A stretch of DNA of 64,000 nucleotides from Septoria linicola (Eukaryota; Ascomycota; Dothideomycetes; Mycosphaerellales; Mycosphaerellaceae): contig CP099426.1 in assembly GCA_024114885.1 (NCBI GenBank), forward strand, positions 868,001 through 932,000, written 5' to 3'. The notes under the pieces were generated by a model. That model made no database searches. It had not been told where the DNA came from and worked only from the letters and a program-made list of their open reading frames with translations. How positions within the stretch are numbered: the first letter of the stretch is position 1; the number at the start of each line of letters is the position of its first letter. Of this stretch, positions 35,501 through 48,268 are shown in pieces. The position numbers and the translations under genes were made by a program.

Positions 35501-35667
35501 CTGCGTCACGAGCAACAGACACTACTCAAAGTGCTAGTGGAAGAGCTCAAGCAGTTCCAATACCCAACGTTCCGGTGCTCAGTATAGCCGTCTCTTGTGC
35601 CAACCACCCGCCAGACCAATGCCAGACCAGTATGTGAATGCGAACCACGAAACGTGCCAAATCAGAC
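32526..35667. other. Gene-poor stretch, nothing firmly identified
   Basis: Many overlapping short frames and no known domain. One frame near 33,930 would start MTALIISLSLLGATTCSKAR, which looks like a signal peptide. Its continuation is not protein-like, so it is not called. No repeat or RNA gene was seen. Confidence 0.45.
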
Positions 35668-36234
35668 ATGTTCGACACTCCTCGCCCGCTTCTCTCCTCG
35701 CCAACCACTCGAGCGTATATCCTCTACAGCTGTCCATTCGTGATCAGAGCAATCGTCCAGCCAGCAGCCTCGACGCGCGTCTCCTCGGAGAATCTTACCA
35801 AACCGACGCATGAAGCCGCTGTGTTAAGTGCATCAGATCTGACGACCTCGCAACCGGACATTGCCAACAACTCTTTCGTCTCCTTACACCAGCTCCTTCC
35901 ATCAGTAGGGTATACACCGCGTGAGCAGCTTCGCCCACAGCTGATATCGCAGAGCGAAATGAAGGGTAAACTAGTCAAGCTGCCAGCTGCTCCCTTCTAC
36001 CGTACCCAGAGGCAAGGCTTCAGATCCGTGAGACTTCCAGAACCGAGAAAATCGCTTAGGGTTAAGTCGTTCCAAGTATTTACATCCACCACTCTCAAAC
36101 TGCTCCAACCAGTGATGTTTGTAGCCATCAGGCTGATCGACCGTCTTCGCGATAAGAGAGGGCGCCGTCCGAAGACGGTTGTACGTCACTGCAAAGACCG
36201 TGAAGCCTCTACAGCTTGGTACGATGAACGCTAG
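35668..36234 (+). CDS. Hypothetical small basic protein
   Basis: I do not recognise this protein. Starting at the internal ATG (MFDTPRPLLSSP) gives 188 residues, mostly Ser/Pro/Arg-rich, with a basic C-terminal third (LIDRLRDKRGRRPKTVVRH). Codon choice (frequent TTC, ATC, GTC, CTC) resembles the surrounding real genes, which is the main support. There is no signal peptide or clear membrane helix. It could equally be a chance frame in a gene-poor region. Confidence 0.35.
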   Translation: MFDTPRPLLSSPTTRAYILYSCPFVIRAIVQPAASTRVSSENLTKPTHEAAVLSASDLTTSQPDIANNSFVSLHQLLPSVGYTPREQLRPQLISQSEMKGKLVKLPAAPFYRTQRQGFRSVRLPEPRKSLRVKSFQVFTSTTLKLLQPVMFVAIRLIDRLRDKRGRRPKTVVRHCKDREASTAWYDER

Positions 36235-36740
36235 GGGACTATTGGGAGGGTATGTGCTGTTGGTATGTTTCGAGAAGTGGACGCGATGCATTCGAGAAGG
36301 TGGAAGTGAGGTGAGGTGGACCAAATACGTATCGGGTTGAATGTTGAAGTCGAGCGTCGGCGTTTCGAGTCGAGATCAGGTCGGAGTTGCAGGAGGAGAT
36401 CGTAGAGATAGGCGAAAGTGTCGGTGGAGAAGAAAGAGAGCAAAGTCAATGGCTGGGAAGAGCTCGAGGAGAACGCGTCTGCCAAGACCGATCTCGCGGG
36501 GCAAGCGCGATATCATGTGTTGATATTTCGGCGACGGCGAGGCATTTGTTCGTTCATCACAGCATCCACGTTTTGCATAGACATACTTTTTTGATGATTC
36601 GAATGGACACGGCATCGTAGTGGTCTTCTGTGTCGCTCGGTGTTATTTGGTACACGCCTTCCTCTGATGCCACAAGCTCCAGGCTGCAAGTCGCGTCGCG
36701 TTGGTGGCAACTGCCACGGTTTGAAGTGCACAAATCAAAC

Positions 36741-39646
36741 ATGCCTCCAGCAATATGCAACGACTCCGAAGACGAGGAGGAAGTGCTTGTTGAGGACGAA
36801 TACCCCAGTCAGCGAAGCCGAAGCAGCAATGTTAGCTACAATGCTGCCATAGATTTCGCAAACGAGGTCCTATCTGGATCACCAGGACTCGACGGAGCAA
36901 ATGATCGCAGCAGTCTTTCCGCAGGTGTGCCTGAGATCTGGACCATTCTTGACAGTTCTCGGACTAACATGATGTAGGTGCAATCAGCCGGCAAATCGCA
37001 GATACTACACGAGGCTTCTTCAGTTCCACCACGGACAGTTCCAAGATGGTGGTTGCACCGTCCTCCTCTGCGAAGTCAAAGCTGAGCAGGAGGCACACAA
37101 ATCTGAGTGGCACTGTCACGGGCACTAGTCCATCCAAGGTTTCGAAGCGAACTTTGACCACGTATGGCAAATCAAGTGCCAAATCACAACGAGCGCCCAA
37201 AGGCAGCAGCGATGAGGCCTTCAGTGCATACAACAATGACGAGCGAGCATCACAGGAGTCTCTTTCAGCTGAGTTCCTACGAAAATCTGAAACTCCCAAA
37301 TCTACGATGGACGGTCTACCAGCTGGCACAATCTTGCAAAACTTTCACGAGCATGATCCTCACGTTCTTTTTCCAGATACTGGCAGTACTATTGTGAACA
37401 ACGAGTCTTCTATGCAGCGTATGCTGGAAATGGCAAGAGAGCCTGTGCGGCAGCCTTTGCAGTACCACAAGACCCACATTGTAATGAACGACTCACAAAC
37501 ACAGCACTCGAGCCCTTTCGCAGCATGGTCGGCCTCTGATAAGCAGACACAGACGCCCAAGATTGCAGCCAACAAGGACTCTCCGCTTCGACCGAGCACT
37601 GCGAGTGCAGATCAAAGCGCTGACGGCGAGCCTTCTAATGGGCCTGCCGGCAACACTGCAATCGACAAACTCGACAATGCTTCAAGCACGGTATCAGCAG
37701 CAGCGCACAAAAATCTGGACGTTAGCGAAGCTTCTGTGGTTGAGAGCGAGACCCAACAACAACAGGGTGCGAAAACTGAGCCATACACTATGCCGGACCA
37801 GGAACAGGCAAAGGCCATTCTTGTCAGCGAGCAATCGCGGAACGCCAGCAAATCACAAGTGCCACCTAGGTCAAGCCCTATGGTAATCATTCCACCAACA
37901 GAGACTCCGCACCTAAAGCACTCCAACAAGAGCACGCAGAAATCGTCAAAAAGCAAAAAGCGGAATTCTGTCGATGCCGAGCTAGATGATGCTCCTCAGC
38001 ATCGTCCTGAGCCATTGAATTCGGACGATCGTGCGATCGGGCTTCCAAAAGAACTGTACAAGCCTCGTCCCAGCCGACGAAGGGCCACGGCAATAGTCGA
38101 GCCGATTGACTACTCTGCCGTACCCGAGAAGGCTTTGAAGAAACGCCGTAAGACCATGGATCACGATGTGAGCGGCGTCGGAGCGGACGGTGAGATGCCG
38201 CAATCGAGCGCAAGGTCGACACAGAGAGCGAGTGTAAAGACACCAGCACTTGCCCCAAGCACGAGACGAAACCCTGGGCAAGACGAGGATGCAGACATGC
38301 AGGCTGCTATCGCGGCTAGTCTCCGCGACCTGGAACAGTCTGCAGGAGGTGGTGAAGTCGAGAGCCACAAAGATCCGCGGGCCACGCCACCAGTCAGACC
38401 TGCCAGAGGCAAGTCACCAGAAGCTCCTGTAGCATCGCCGCTGAGTCCACCTGCAAAACCAGAGGGACCAACCCGTAGCGCTACCAAATCAGCTTCTACC
38501 TCACAAAAAATTGGCTGCGCCTCTCCTGTGAAGATGCTGCCGCCCACACTCCCGGCTTCGGCTACAAGGAAGACTCCACGTCGAAGTCAGACCACAATCT
38601 TCGAAGATCATGCTGCTCAGCGGTCTCCTAGCCTGAGTCAGCAACAGGCAACCAGATTGGCGGCGGTGAAAGGCCTACCGGATTTTACACAAACAAATAA
38701 GCGGAAGCGTCGCACCATTGTTCAGACTGATGAGGACGATGAGGAAGATGAACTGTCGAAGGAGCCACCGGCGCAGAAGCCCGCGGCTAAGGAACGAGGG
38801 CGGCCACCGAAAGCCGCGTCGGGCGCTTCCAAGGTGAAGGCATCACAGAAGGCCCCTCGGGACTCTGAGGATGAGGGCGTTATCCTGGAGAACGAGTGCC
38901 CTGTGGAAACGGCGCAGAAGACAAAGGCGGCGGCCGCCGCGACAGCTGATTTTGAGACAGATGGACATGAGGATGTGGTCAAGTCATCGTCCAAGAACAA
39001 CAAGAAGTGCAAATCGTCTGCAAGAATTCTGCAAGACTCCGAGGATGAGCTGGACACTCAAGACGAGGCTGTAGCCGTCGTGAAAGCTGCGTCAAAGAAA
39101 GCTCCTGGCCAATCACGAAAGTCCGCAGCGAAAGTGCTTGATGACTCCGGCGAGGAGCCCACAATGGAGGAGGACGAAGATGACGACCTCGAAATGCAGC
39201 CCAAGCCGAAGAAGAAGCCCGGTCGGCCATTCAAGAAACAAGCAAAAGTTGTTGATACCGTCGAGCTTGCTCAGGCGACAAAAGAGCCGCTGGTGAAGGC
39301 TGTGCTTGAGCCGAAGGATGGCAATGCCAACGCAGCGGTTGCGCCAATCGATCCGCGCAGCAAAGAGGCTACGCCTGTGCCCCATGTTGCCAAGGCTATC
39401 TCCAAACCTGACACTAAGCACACAACACCCGCACCGGATGTCAAGCCCAGTCCGAATAGCCACTCGCCTATCAAGAAGAACGGCAAAGTCATACATCGAG
39501 TTGGCTTGGGACGCAGACAGCGTGTGCAGCCGCTGCTGAAGATGATCCGTCCGGACGCGAAGGCTCGCAAAGAGGATGCGACTCGTGTCACGACTGTGAC
39601 GAGCGTTGCAGAGCTGGAAAAGAAGTGGAATGAAGTGCCTGAGTAA
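36741..39646 (+). CDS. AT-hook and UIM-containing acidic nuclear protein
   Basis: Two exons (36,741-36,924 and 36,978-39,646) are joined over a 53-nt intron (GTGTGC...GATGTAG, branch ACTAAC) and give 950 residues. The protein is mostly disordered. Near residue 496 is a ubiquitin-interacting motif (DADMQAAIAASLRDLEQ). AT-hook cores occur near residue 665 (ERGRPPKAA) and residue 807 (KKPGRPFKK). Three acidic repeats of the form K/R-x-L-x-DS-x-D/E-E (for example RILQDSEDE, KVLDDSGEE) look like CK2 sites. Near residue 900 there is a short conserved-looking basic helix (HRVGLGRRQRVQPLLKMIR). DNA binding plus ubiquitin recognition suggests a chromatin or genome-maintenance role, which is inference. 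No enzymatic domain is visible. Confidence 0.8.
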
Positions 39647-40244
39647 CTTGTCGCGGGTTACTCACCTCGATGGTTACCATCGATGCTGGCACTACACGAT
39701 AGCCGTTGGCAGTGCATCGTGCGGCACTACACGCTGCTCCCAGAAAGTCCATGATTGCGATCTATACTTAGTTTGTACAGCAGAAAGATACCCCTTGTAG
39801 CCATAGCGTTGATAGATTTGGGCATGCCGAGGGACACCTGTCTCGAAGTGCGCACGGAGGAGCGGGCAGAGGGCGCGTTCAATCAAACAAACCCCTGCAC
39901 GTTCCAGATATGAGAATCACAAAATAAATCTGATCTTCTTCTATTCCTCGGTGACTTTTGGATAAGATACACACTAGCAAAAAATATGCTGCTCGAAGCT
40001 CAAGCGACTTTCTCTTCAGACGCGAGCACCTCCAGCTCCAATGCCATCATAAAGTGAGCACGACCAGTCAAGATAAACGCCATCTCGAAATGCTCAACAA
40101 TCACTAACTCCGTCTTCACCGCCTTGAGCACTTCAGGCGGTACTGCTCGTCTGTTGTTGAATACATTCGCCGCACGTCTCTTGCAGCTACTACTACTTCC
40201 CCGATTGTATCCGGCAAAATAACCCCCCTTGACACGACACTTCA
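39647..40244. other. Convergent 3' intergenic region
   Basis: Lies between the stops of the AT-hook gene (+) and the GDE1-like gene (-). One 81-codon frame on the minus strand (40,000-40,245) has no recognisable content. I see nothing else. Confidence 0.4.
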
Positions 40245-43200
40245 CTAGTGTGTCGAGCTAGGACGGGGCTCTTGCGCGACCACACTTAGGTTGTGATCTA
40301 AGTCCTTTGTCAATTCGCTGACGCCATTGACCTCTGCCTTCTTCGTGACGACTTCAGCGCCATTGGCGGCTTTCTCGGTCAAACCCTTCCGCACACGCGC
40401 GACGCTGTCGACGATGACAGCGTCAATGCCCCACTCAGCTTGCAGGTTGCTATTCGTCGGGTCGTTGTTTGCCATTCCATAACTCACACACACCAGTCCA
40501 GAAGATTGCACCACGCTGATGAGCCGTGGACACAGCACGAATGGGTCCGCGGCACTGACGACTCCTAGCAGATTCCAGCGTGAAGCGAACCGAATGGCTT
40601 CCTGCAGTGAAGATGCTCTGATATCGCCGACAGGTGATACGCCTGCATCGGTCAGAAACAAAACCGGGATCGAAGGCTGCTTGAAAGTCAAGAGCAAGCA
40701 TATATCTGGGTGGAAAGAACTGAACACGATGTTGCGCTTCTTGCGCCTGTCGTAGACCATTTTCAGGACAGTGTCGACGAACATGTTGAGCTCGACAGCG
40801 TAGGTGTCCATTTCTTCTTCCACAGACTCGAAAAGCATGGGGTATTTCATCTCGATGTTGAACCCGACTTCTTCTGGCAGCGTGCGGAACATCTCCTCTA
40901 ATGTCGTGAATTGCGACTGGATCACATCGCCTCGGCGGTTTCCTTTGAAGCCTTTGGTCTTGAAGTCACGAGTGTGCTTAAGTCGGTCGCGAGAATTGTC
41001 CTCGCTGCATGGTGCGCCCACGGAGTATGACCGCTGTGGACGACGAATGTCTCCGTTCCCATCTCGTTCTGCTCGTCCGTTCGCGATAGCTGGTGAGGAG
41101 GGCCGAGAGGGTTTGGGAGTGTCGCTAAGGGCCAAGAACTGCTCCAGAGTCAAAGTGTGCACGGGGACATCAGCGCCTGTTTCGCTGACGAGGAAATCGT
41201 GGTAGATGACGGGTACGTGGTCCTTGGTCATCTGAACGTCAAACTCCACGTACGATGCACCCAGATTGGCGGCGGTGATGAAAGACTGGATAGTGTTCTC
41301 TCCCAATTGCAGAGATGTCTTCGCAGAGACATTCTTGCCCAAACCACGATGTCCAATGACCATTGTAGATTGCTTAGTCCAGTATGTTTTCTCTTCGCTG
41401 ATGTTAAGATTCGGATGCTGGAAGGGCGAAATGATGAGAAAGTTGAAGTTGATTGCCCCAATAACATCAAAATCTTGCCCAGCCAGGAGAGGGACGCTCA
41501 AATCTGTCTGCAGAGTGACACGCTTGCTGCCGACACCAGGCTTGATGCTTGACAAGAGGGCTGCAGCACGAGCGATGCGCTTCTCAGTGGTTCCTGCGTA
41601 CGTAGGCACAAGGTCAAAGAAGAGCTTGACCTTGGAAGGATCCTTGGCCTTGAACACAATCGGAGTAGTGCTGATTTCTTCTTGGATTGGCAGGTCAATA
41701 AGAGCAGGTTCGCCAGTTGCACCTTGCGCTGTCACGACCAGCGTCAAAGCTGTGTCCAGCTGTGTGGCATGCGCATCCGCGATAGCAATATCTTCCAGAC
41801 TGATAGGCTTCACGTCTTTCTTCTCGTCCAGAGTGCCTAGACTGACAAGAATCATTGACTCCTCAGTGAGATATCGATGCCCGAAGGACTTCACAGGCTC
41901 GGGAATGCGTGCTTTCGCGTCTTCTTTCGGCACTCCGTTAGATCGGCGCTCTTCGAGGGTAGTGGCTTTTGGCGGAGAGGAACCGAGATGTCCGTTCTGC
42001 TGCGGAGTGACGTGAAGGTCTGGTGGTGGGCTGAAAGGCCGCAAGTAACGAGCGATTTCGATGTGTCCTCTCAAAGCAGCATGCTCAATGGGCTTCCAGC
42101 CAGAGTAGTCCTTCTTATTTGGGTCGGCGCCTGCTTCGTGTAAAAGCTGTACAATGTTGGAGTGACCGTTGACACATGCAATGTGCAGAGGCGTCCAGCC
42201 AAAGTCTCTATCGGTAAGCTCGATATTGATCCGACGATCTCCGCCAGTGGCAGAGAGAAGGGCTCTCGCACAGTCCTCATGGCCATTCCTAGCGGCGATG
42301 TGGAGCGCTGAATCACCTTGCTCGTTCTGGTAATTGACATCAACACCTGCTTCGACCAGCAGTTTGACGATCTTATATGAGTTGGCTTTGGTCGCCAGCG
42401 CAAGAGATACGCCACTTTTCTCAACGTGCTTATTCGTCAGTCGTGAGTCAGTGAACTCGTTCCAGTCATCGGCCATCAGGAGAGCTTTTGTGGTCCGGTA
42501 GTGCCCGCCAATCACAGCGAGATGCAGAGGTGCATAACCCTCCTCGTCCTGCCACTCTTCTGAGTCGATTCCTTGAGACACTTCGAAGAGATGCCAGTCC
42601 TGCAGATGCTTCATGAGCATTTGCGTTGCAAATACAAGGCCATATTGAGCAGCATAGTGAAGCGGAGTGCGTCCATAGATGTCCTTGGTCAGCACAGCCT
42701 GTCGTTGCTGCTGACTGAGGTGATCCAAGATGAAGGCTAGGAGACGCTCAACGCTATCGTCTTTGAAGGGCTCTTGTTCAGGGTCTCTCTCTTCGACCTT
42801 GAACTGACCAGGGAGGCGTGTAGGTGGCTCGGCGGGATTAATATAGTTTGACCTCTTCACGATTGCCTGAAAGCCACCCGAGTGCTCAGATGCCCGCGTG
42901 CGGCCCGTTGTTATAACAATCCTGTGTAGGCAATTGCGCTTATTCATATCATCGTCGGCGTCGATGGTTGGAACCTTACTTAAGATCGATTTGATGCACT
43001 TGAAGGACTTGTGCGAGATTGCGCGCTGCAGCAAGTCGAGGAAAAGCCCCTTCAGCATTTCATTAGTAGCATTAGGCAGGTGTGTGGCGACCAAGCCAAA
43101 AAGCTCCGTGGTGTCGTCGCGCGAGATGGCACTCTCCATGGCGTCTAGTGCTGTGGAGGATATCTTGAGCGCAGCCCGAGAGCCCATACGATGTAGTGAC

Positions 43201-43825
43201 CCTGAACTGCCAGAATGAACAGAGCCGTCATCGTCAACGACCTTGATTGTGGTCAATTGCAACAACCAATCATTGATGCTGCGCAAATCCATCTCCAGCT
43301 TGTTATTCGTGGCAAATGCCTTTGGATCGACCTTTGTTGACAAGTAGCGAGACTGGTGTCTCGAAGACTCAATCTTCTTATCCAGCTTTTTCGTAATCTT
43401 CACAAAACCTGTCCTGTTAATATTTCCATACCATCGCAGATTGCGACCCTGCGCACGCAACTCGAGCAGCGTGCTTGTGAGGTCTTGAATATCTTCCTTC
43501 TCCATTCCATCCTTGAGCTTCGAGGCCATGCCATATCGATCGTACAAAAGTCGGAGACGTCGCGAGATTTCGGCATACTTGCGGTTGTAGAAGGTGTCGA
43601 TGTCTTCCAGCTGGCGATCAAGAGTAAAGAAGAACTCTGGCACACGGTTAGGTTATCTACCGTGCCCTACACGCTCGCTCACCGTATACCAGCCAGGTCC
43701 GGCTCTCCGTTCGTGCCCTCGGTTGCCTTCGCGGCCTTGATGAGCTTCTTCAACGCCTTGTAGTCGATGTACGCCGACGCCCATTCTGGAACTTGCTGTC
43801 GCGGCAGCTGCTGTCCGAACTTCAT
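40245..43825 (-). CDS. GDE1: SPX-ankyrin-GDPD protein, glycerophosphocholine phosphodiesterase Gde1-like
   Basis: Exon 1 (43,690-43,825) encodes MKFGQQLPRQQVPEWASAYI..., the canonical SPX start. A 53-nt intron (GTATAC...GTGCCAG, branch CCTAAC) leads to EFFFTLDRQLEDID. The protein has 1,175 residues: SPX domain (1-170), ankyrin repeats (about 310-560) and a C-terminal glycerophosphodiester phosphodiesterase domain (about 795-1,130). The catalytic set is intact: HRG in VIGHRGLGKN, GENT, E-x-D in VEFDVQ, HD in VIYHDF and the late Glu/Lys in NIEMKYP. It should therefore hydrolyse glycerophosphocholine to choline and glycerol-3-phosphate in the cytosol, with the SPX domain sensing inositol pyrophosphates. 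The related phosphate regulator Pho81/NUC-2 has the same layout but a degenerate GDPD site, which favours Gde1. Confidence 0.88.
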
Positions 43826-46800
43826 TGTTATGTCTCGACCACGGCTCTGCGAGCCTGCGGGTCTGCGTCCAAGAGACGTCAGGCGATAAGAGCAAGCGAC
43901 TGGATCAGAAAGAGAGCTACAGCTGCAGCAGGTACACGCCTATGCAGTGCAGTGCACAGCTGTGGCAGATCCGATCATGCAAAAGCTTCCCAAGTCTTTG
44001 TCGGCAGCGACAAAGGGGTCTGCAAATACGTCAAGGCGACCCAAGGCGAGTATTATCCGTGCTTAAGCCGTCCATTGCGCTGATGTAGATGAAGGTCGGT
44101 GTCTGCGCAGGTTGCTACCAGGTCATTCGGCTGTGAAAACCCTCAAAGGAGTTTTTGGGGTGCCACATCGTGTTGCAGCAGTCCAATGTCATTGGCCGAT
44201 CACAGAACGCTTGAATCATGCATCCGCGTGAGAACCGAACAAACAAAGCATTCACCAAGACTCAAGCAAAGTCTCTTGAATTGGTCTCAGCCAGGCGAGG
44301 CTGGCCACGTCTTCACGACGGCAGGGACGAGACATCTTATACTCACCCACTTGGGCTGCAACGATGTCAGGCCTGCCTCACCCCACGAAACGGGTTTCTG
44401 GAAGTGAACTGAATTTCCAAGTCAAACGTTAACTACGTCAGAAGCTAGCGTGGGAGACTCGTGACGCTTGTGCCAGGCATATGTCCGCCTCGAGGAAGCA
44501 CAGCAGTGTGGGTGACACGCTCGTGTGTCTTTCACGCCACAACGGTGTATAATTGTAATCGGCAGCGCGAGTTGATGTTGTTCGCTGACCGTGTGAATAC
44601 TATACAGCACAAGTGAGCCTGACACTGATTCCAGGCAGCTCTCGAATTTTACTGTCGTCCGCAAAAGGCTTGCTTGACATTGAACATGCCGCACTCTGAG
44701 TACTTCAGCAAGGCTACATGAGGACCACGATGTCGGTTGAGCAATGCTTCGTTATTCTAAGGAACAACCCAACCAGACCACGACAGATTAGAGCAACGCC
44801 GTTCCCACGCAAGGTCGAACACAGTAGGAACAAATCTGGCATTATTCCACAAGCGATCACTACATAGCCATGATGAGTGGCATGCACTGCTATAACAGAG
44901 TGAAGGATTGTAGCATTGCTCGAATCAAAGGGAGAGTCTGACCTCCAGCACTGTCATTGCTCTTGCGGTTAGGAAGCCATACGAGAGCAAAATGGTCCAT
45001 CCCTAGGAGTCGCGATGGTATTTTGACCAGGGAATTGCCGTGCAGAACAGCAGACACCATAGTGAGCTGTAAACTGTCAAGAAATTGTGACTTCGGGCGT
45101 GCACTACTATTTGTGGTCGATACAGTTCGCTGGCCATACACTGTGTCATTTGTTCATCGCTACGAACATGGCCATACTCGACGGCAAAGGATGTCTTCCG
45201 GCTCTGTCCTTTCGAGTACTTTTGATGTCACATATGAGTCTTGCACTCCCCCAAAGCTGTCGAGAAATGCCTCAGGAGTCCCCGGGGAGAGGTTTTGTCC
45301 ATCTCGTAACGGCCTTTCGCAAATGTCTCGGACACGCCGATGGAGCTTCTACATGGAGACGTGATGTGTCGAGATACAAAAGACGTGACTTGCAGAGCTC
45401 GGAGAAAGACAGGCGGTGACACTATCCCGAGACAACGACAGAAGTTGCAAGTCGTAGATGAATCTTCGAGAAGGACCGTAGTCGCGAGCCTTTTAGGCCT
45501 CGCGAGATGCTTTTCTTGATACTGTGCGATGTGAGACAGGCGAGTCTAGGCACAGCTGCTTTCGATCGACATCGTCATAACCCCCAGCGCAGCTGGAGGC
45601 ACAGACGTCAGAACATCATTGACCGAGTTTACGAGGTCTATCTTACTCTTCGAAAAAAAACAGGGTCCAAAAATGATTGGCTGAGAGTGCGCCAAAAAAA
45701 AGAACGGGCACGTGACCTGATACCCTTGGCATGTACAGACTCTTCACTCCTATTTGTAAACAAATCGTCCTTCTATACTACCGCCCTTTGTAATACAAAT
45801 ATCTCTCGACGTATTACTATAGACTCCGTGTCCGATACTACGAAGCGTTATAGCAATTACGGCACTGTTAAACTACTTTACGTATTCGTCTAAGGCAAGC
45901 GCAATTTCTAGACCTACGATCGTTATCGTAAGTTAAAGCGGTTAAAGAGGAAGAAGGTAAAGTAGGGCCGTAGTACGCGTGCTTAGGAGGCGTTGATTAA
46001 TCTAGGTAGCGACGATATTAAAGAAACCTTCCGTCTCTCTACTACGAGGGACGCTGTCGAGCGTGCCTCTTTCCGTTACAGATAGTAATTCATACTTTGT
46101 AATAGAAATCACGGCCCGCTTACAAGTTCGTAGGAAGCCGTAGCCACCTGTACGTAGAGATACGCCGACCTTATCCGCCGACCAGATGCTAATCCAGTCC
46201 CTATTACCCCTATAGCCTACTATAAAGGTGCTGTTACTTGCTAAGACGCGGAGGCTATCACGTGCGCGGCGCTACGTAGTTCCGAGTCAACAGGGTCAGA
46301 TCTTTGCGTGTACGCGACAGGGACCTTGTAGTCTTCAATGTCACCAGTGCGTTGCCAATAGTCGCCCAGCAGGACGTATTCTGGGTCCAACGTTTTCATG
46401 TCTCATCTTCGGATCGACCTAGTCTGTGGGCATCTTCAGCCGTTTCTCATCGCCATGGTCATGGTAGACAACGTTTTACTCCTGCATCGCATGTTAGTTG
46501 ACCAACTCCATGGTTGCTGCACGCTCTACCGATGCGGTGGACCAGCTCGTAGCATTTCCATGCCGGACAATGCACGCGGGAAAGACCTAGGTGCATGCTC
46601 ATCTTGATAGCCTTCATCCCAGGATGCCGGAGTCACATCTCTGCCCGTACTTTCCATCTCAACGTGTTTTGGGCTCTGCACACTTTGACCAGCTGGCGCG
46701 ATGCTTTTGCTGCTAACCATGCGTGCGGTCAGAGCACAATCGAAAATGACTGCCAGCGCCATGTCAGCGTCAGGAGATGTCTGCTACGACTCATGCATCT

Positions 46801-48268
46801 CCCAATATCGTCGCAGAGTAGCGAGTTGTCCTTGCCTCGCTAGAGCACTACAGCTCGATTCGAAACACCCAACGCAGGCTCGACAACCGTCTATATCTCC
46901 CTCGCATCTCACCTTGACTCGTGCATCCCCACACGTGCGCTCCAGATCGCGTTCAGGCCTGTATTGGGACAAGTGATTCCGAGAAGCAGGACGAACAGAA
47001 CGTCCGCGCACAAAGTTCACGCGCCAGCCCAAGCTCCGGACCGTTCCAAAGCACGACGGAGCCGAGGGGCGGGATGAGGAGCAGCAGCAGAACACGCAGC
47101 TGGAACCGGCACCAATCGCACGCGATATACAGACAATAACCTCCATCCACGCTGCCCGACTCTTCGTCATCGCGCCGTGGCACAAGCAAGCAGACTTCAC
47201 TAGTCCGCAGTAACAGATAATAGCTCGATGTAGCAATCTTGGTACTGTATACCACGGCCACTACCGTTGCGTGCTCGTTGGTGCGCCGCCATTCTCGTGC
47301 TGGTCGCATGTCCACCACATCCACAAAAGCCTACCGACCGCGCGAAGACTTGCCCTCCGTAAGTGCTGCATAGCTGGAACATTGGACCGAAGGAAAAACA
47401 AGAACTTGGATCCTGCAGGACGACTCGTCTCGCTTGGAATTCGACAAGCCGCATAGCCATGTGGGAGACTCGAGGCAGAGGAGCCGGCAGATGGAGCGGA
47501 GTTGCGTGTGATGAGCTGCAGGAGACGAAGAAAAGAACCACGAGTCTTGCCGGCCAGCGGCGAACGAAACGTGGGCATCCTGCCAACTGGTTGTCTCACC
47601 CGCAGCATTGGCAGGCGAGAAACCTCCGGTTCTCTCCTCACGGTCGACGATGCATTTTCTTCACTCAACACAGAATCACAGTGACAAGCAGATGTTGCAC
47701 AACTCGAGCTGTCACGTCCAGACAGCCGGGAAGTTGTGCATTGTGCACAATATGTGGGGCAAAGGTCTGATATCACCCCATGGCATGACTACTCATCAGT
47801 CACACGAGATTGTGTAAGCTGTATAGTACTATGCGTCTAGTGGCAAAAGATGGCGTCGAGCAGGTTTCACCGAGTGGCCAGAAAAAGCGATACTCAACAC
47901 GAGTGGTAGATGCAAAAGGACGAGTACTGTACAATGCTTCTTTGGTTATTGTGCGAACGCAACCGTGTTTGATCCGCTGGTTGTTTCCAAAAGTCTCGGT
48001 TGCGAAGCGAGGATGCAATAATGACCTGCGATATTCATGGTCGGAAGGTCGACCCGCGTCGAATAGTATTGATACACTACGTATAGCTCTCTTGCTTCTT
48101 TCTTGCGTGCATAGTAATAAGAGGTATAAATGCTTTTGGCCATTGTGGTCGTCAAAGTGGTATCCGCAATCGCTATCCTCCCTCCGGAAAAGCACAAGTT
48201 GGTATCACGAGTGAAGCTGTCAAAATCAAATGCAATGATGCGGATAAAAAGTCCTGGTAGAAGAGGTA
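43826..48268. other. 4.4-kb gene-poor stretch
   Basis: No domain or convincing gene structure was found. Frames reach at most about 170 codons and overlap one another on both strands. It contains a short RIP-like, TA/CG-rich patch (entered separately) and two runs of eight A (about 45,653 and 45,697). The left end is the GDE1-like gene promoter. Confidence 0.5.
45740..46290. repeat. Small RIP-like island, element unidentified
   Basis: Base composition shifts to TAC/TAG/ACG-rich sequence with retained CpG and scarce CpA/TpG, as in 5,570-13,940. One plus-strand frame reads through TAG/TAA stops with plausible protein (KRLKRKKVK..., DDIKETFRLSTTRDAVERAS), so it is probably a RIP-mutated fragment of a gene or transposon. 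I could not assign a family. Confidence 0.55.

Noticed and set aside
39692..39886. Possible small RNA or gene between the AT-hook and GDE1-like genes
   Set aside because: No conserved structure or promoter signal is visible. It most likely represents convergent 3' UTRs.
47261..47776. 171-codon minus-strand frame in the gene-poor stretch
   Set aside because: It is Ser/Arg-rich, overlaps several similar frames on both strands, and has no recognisable motif.
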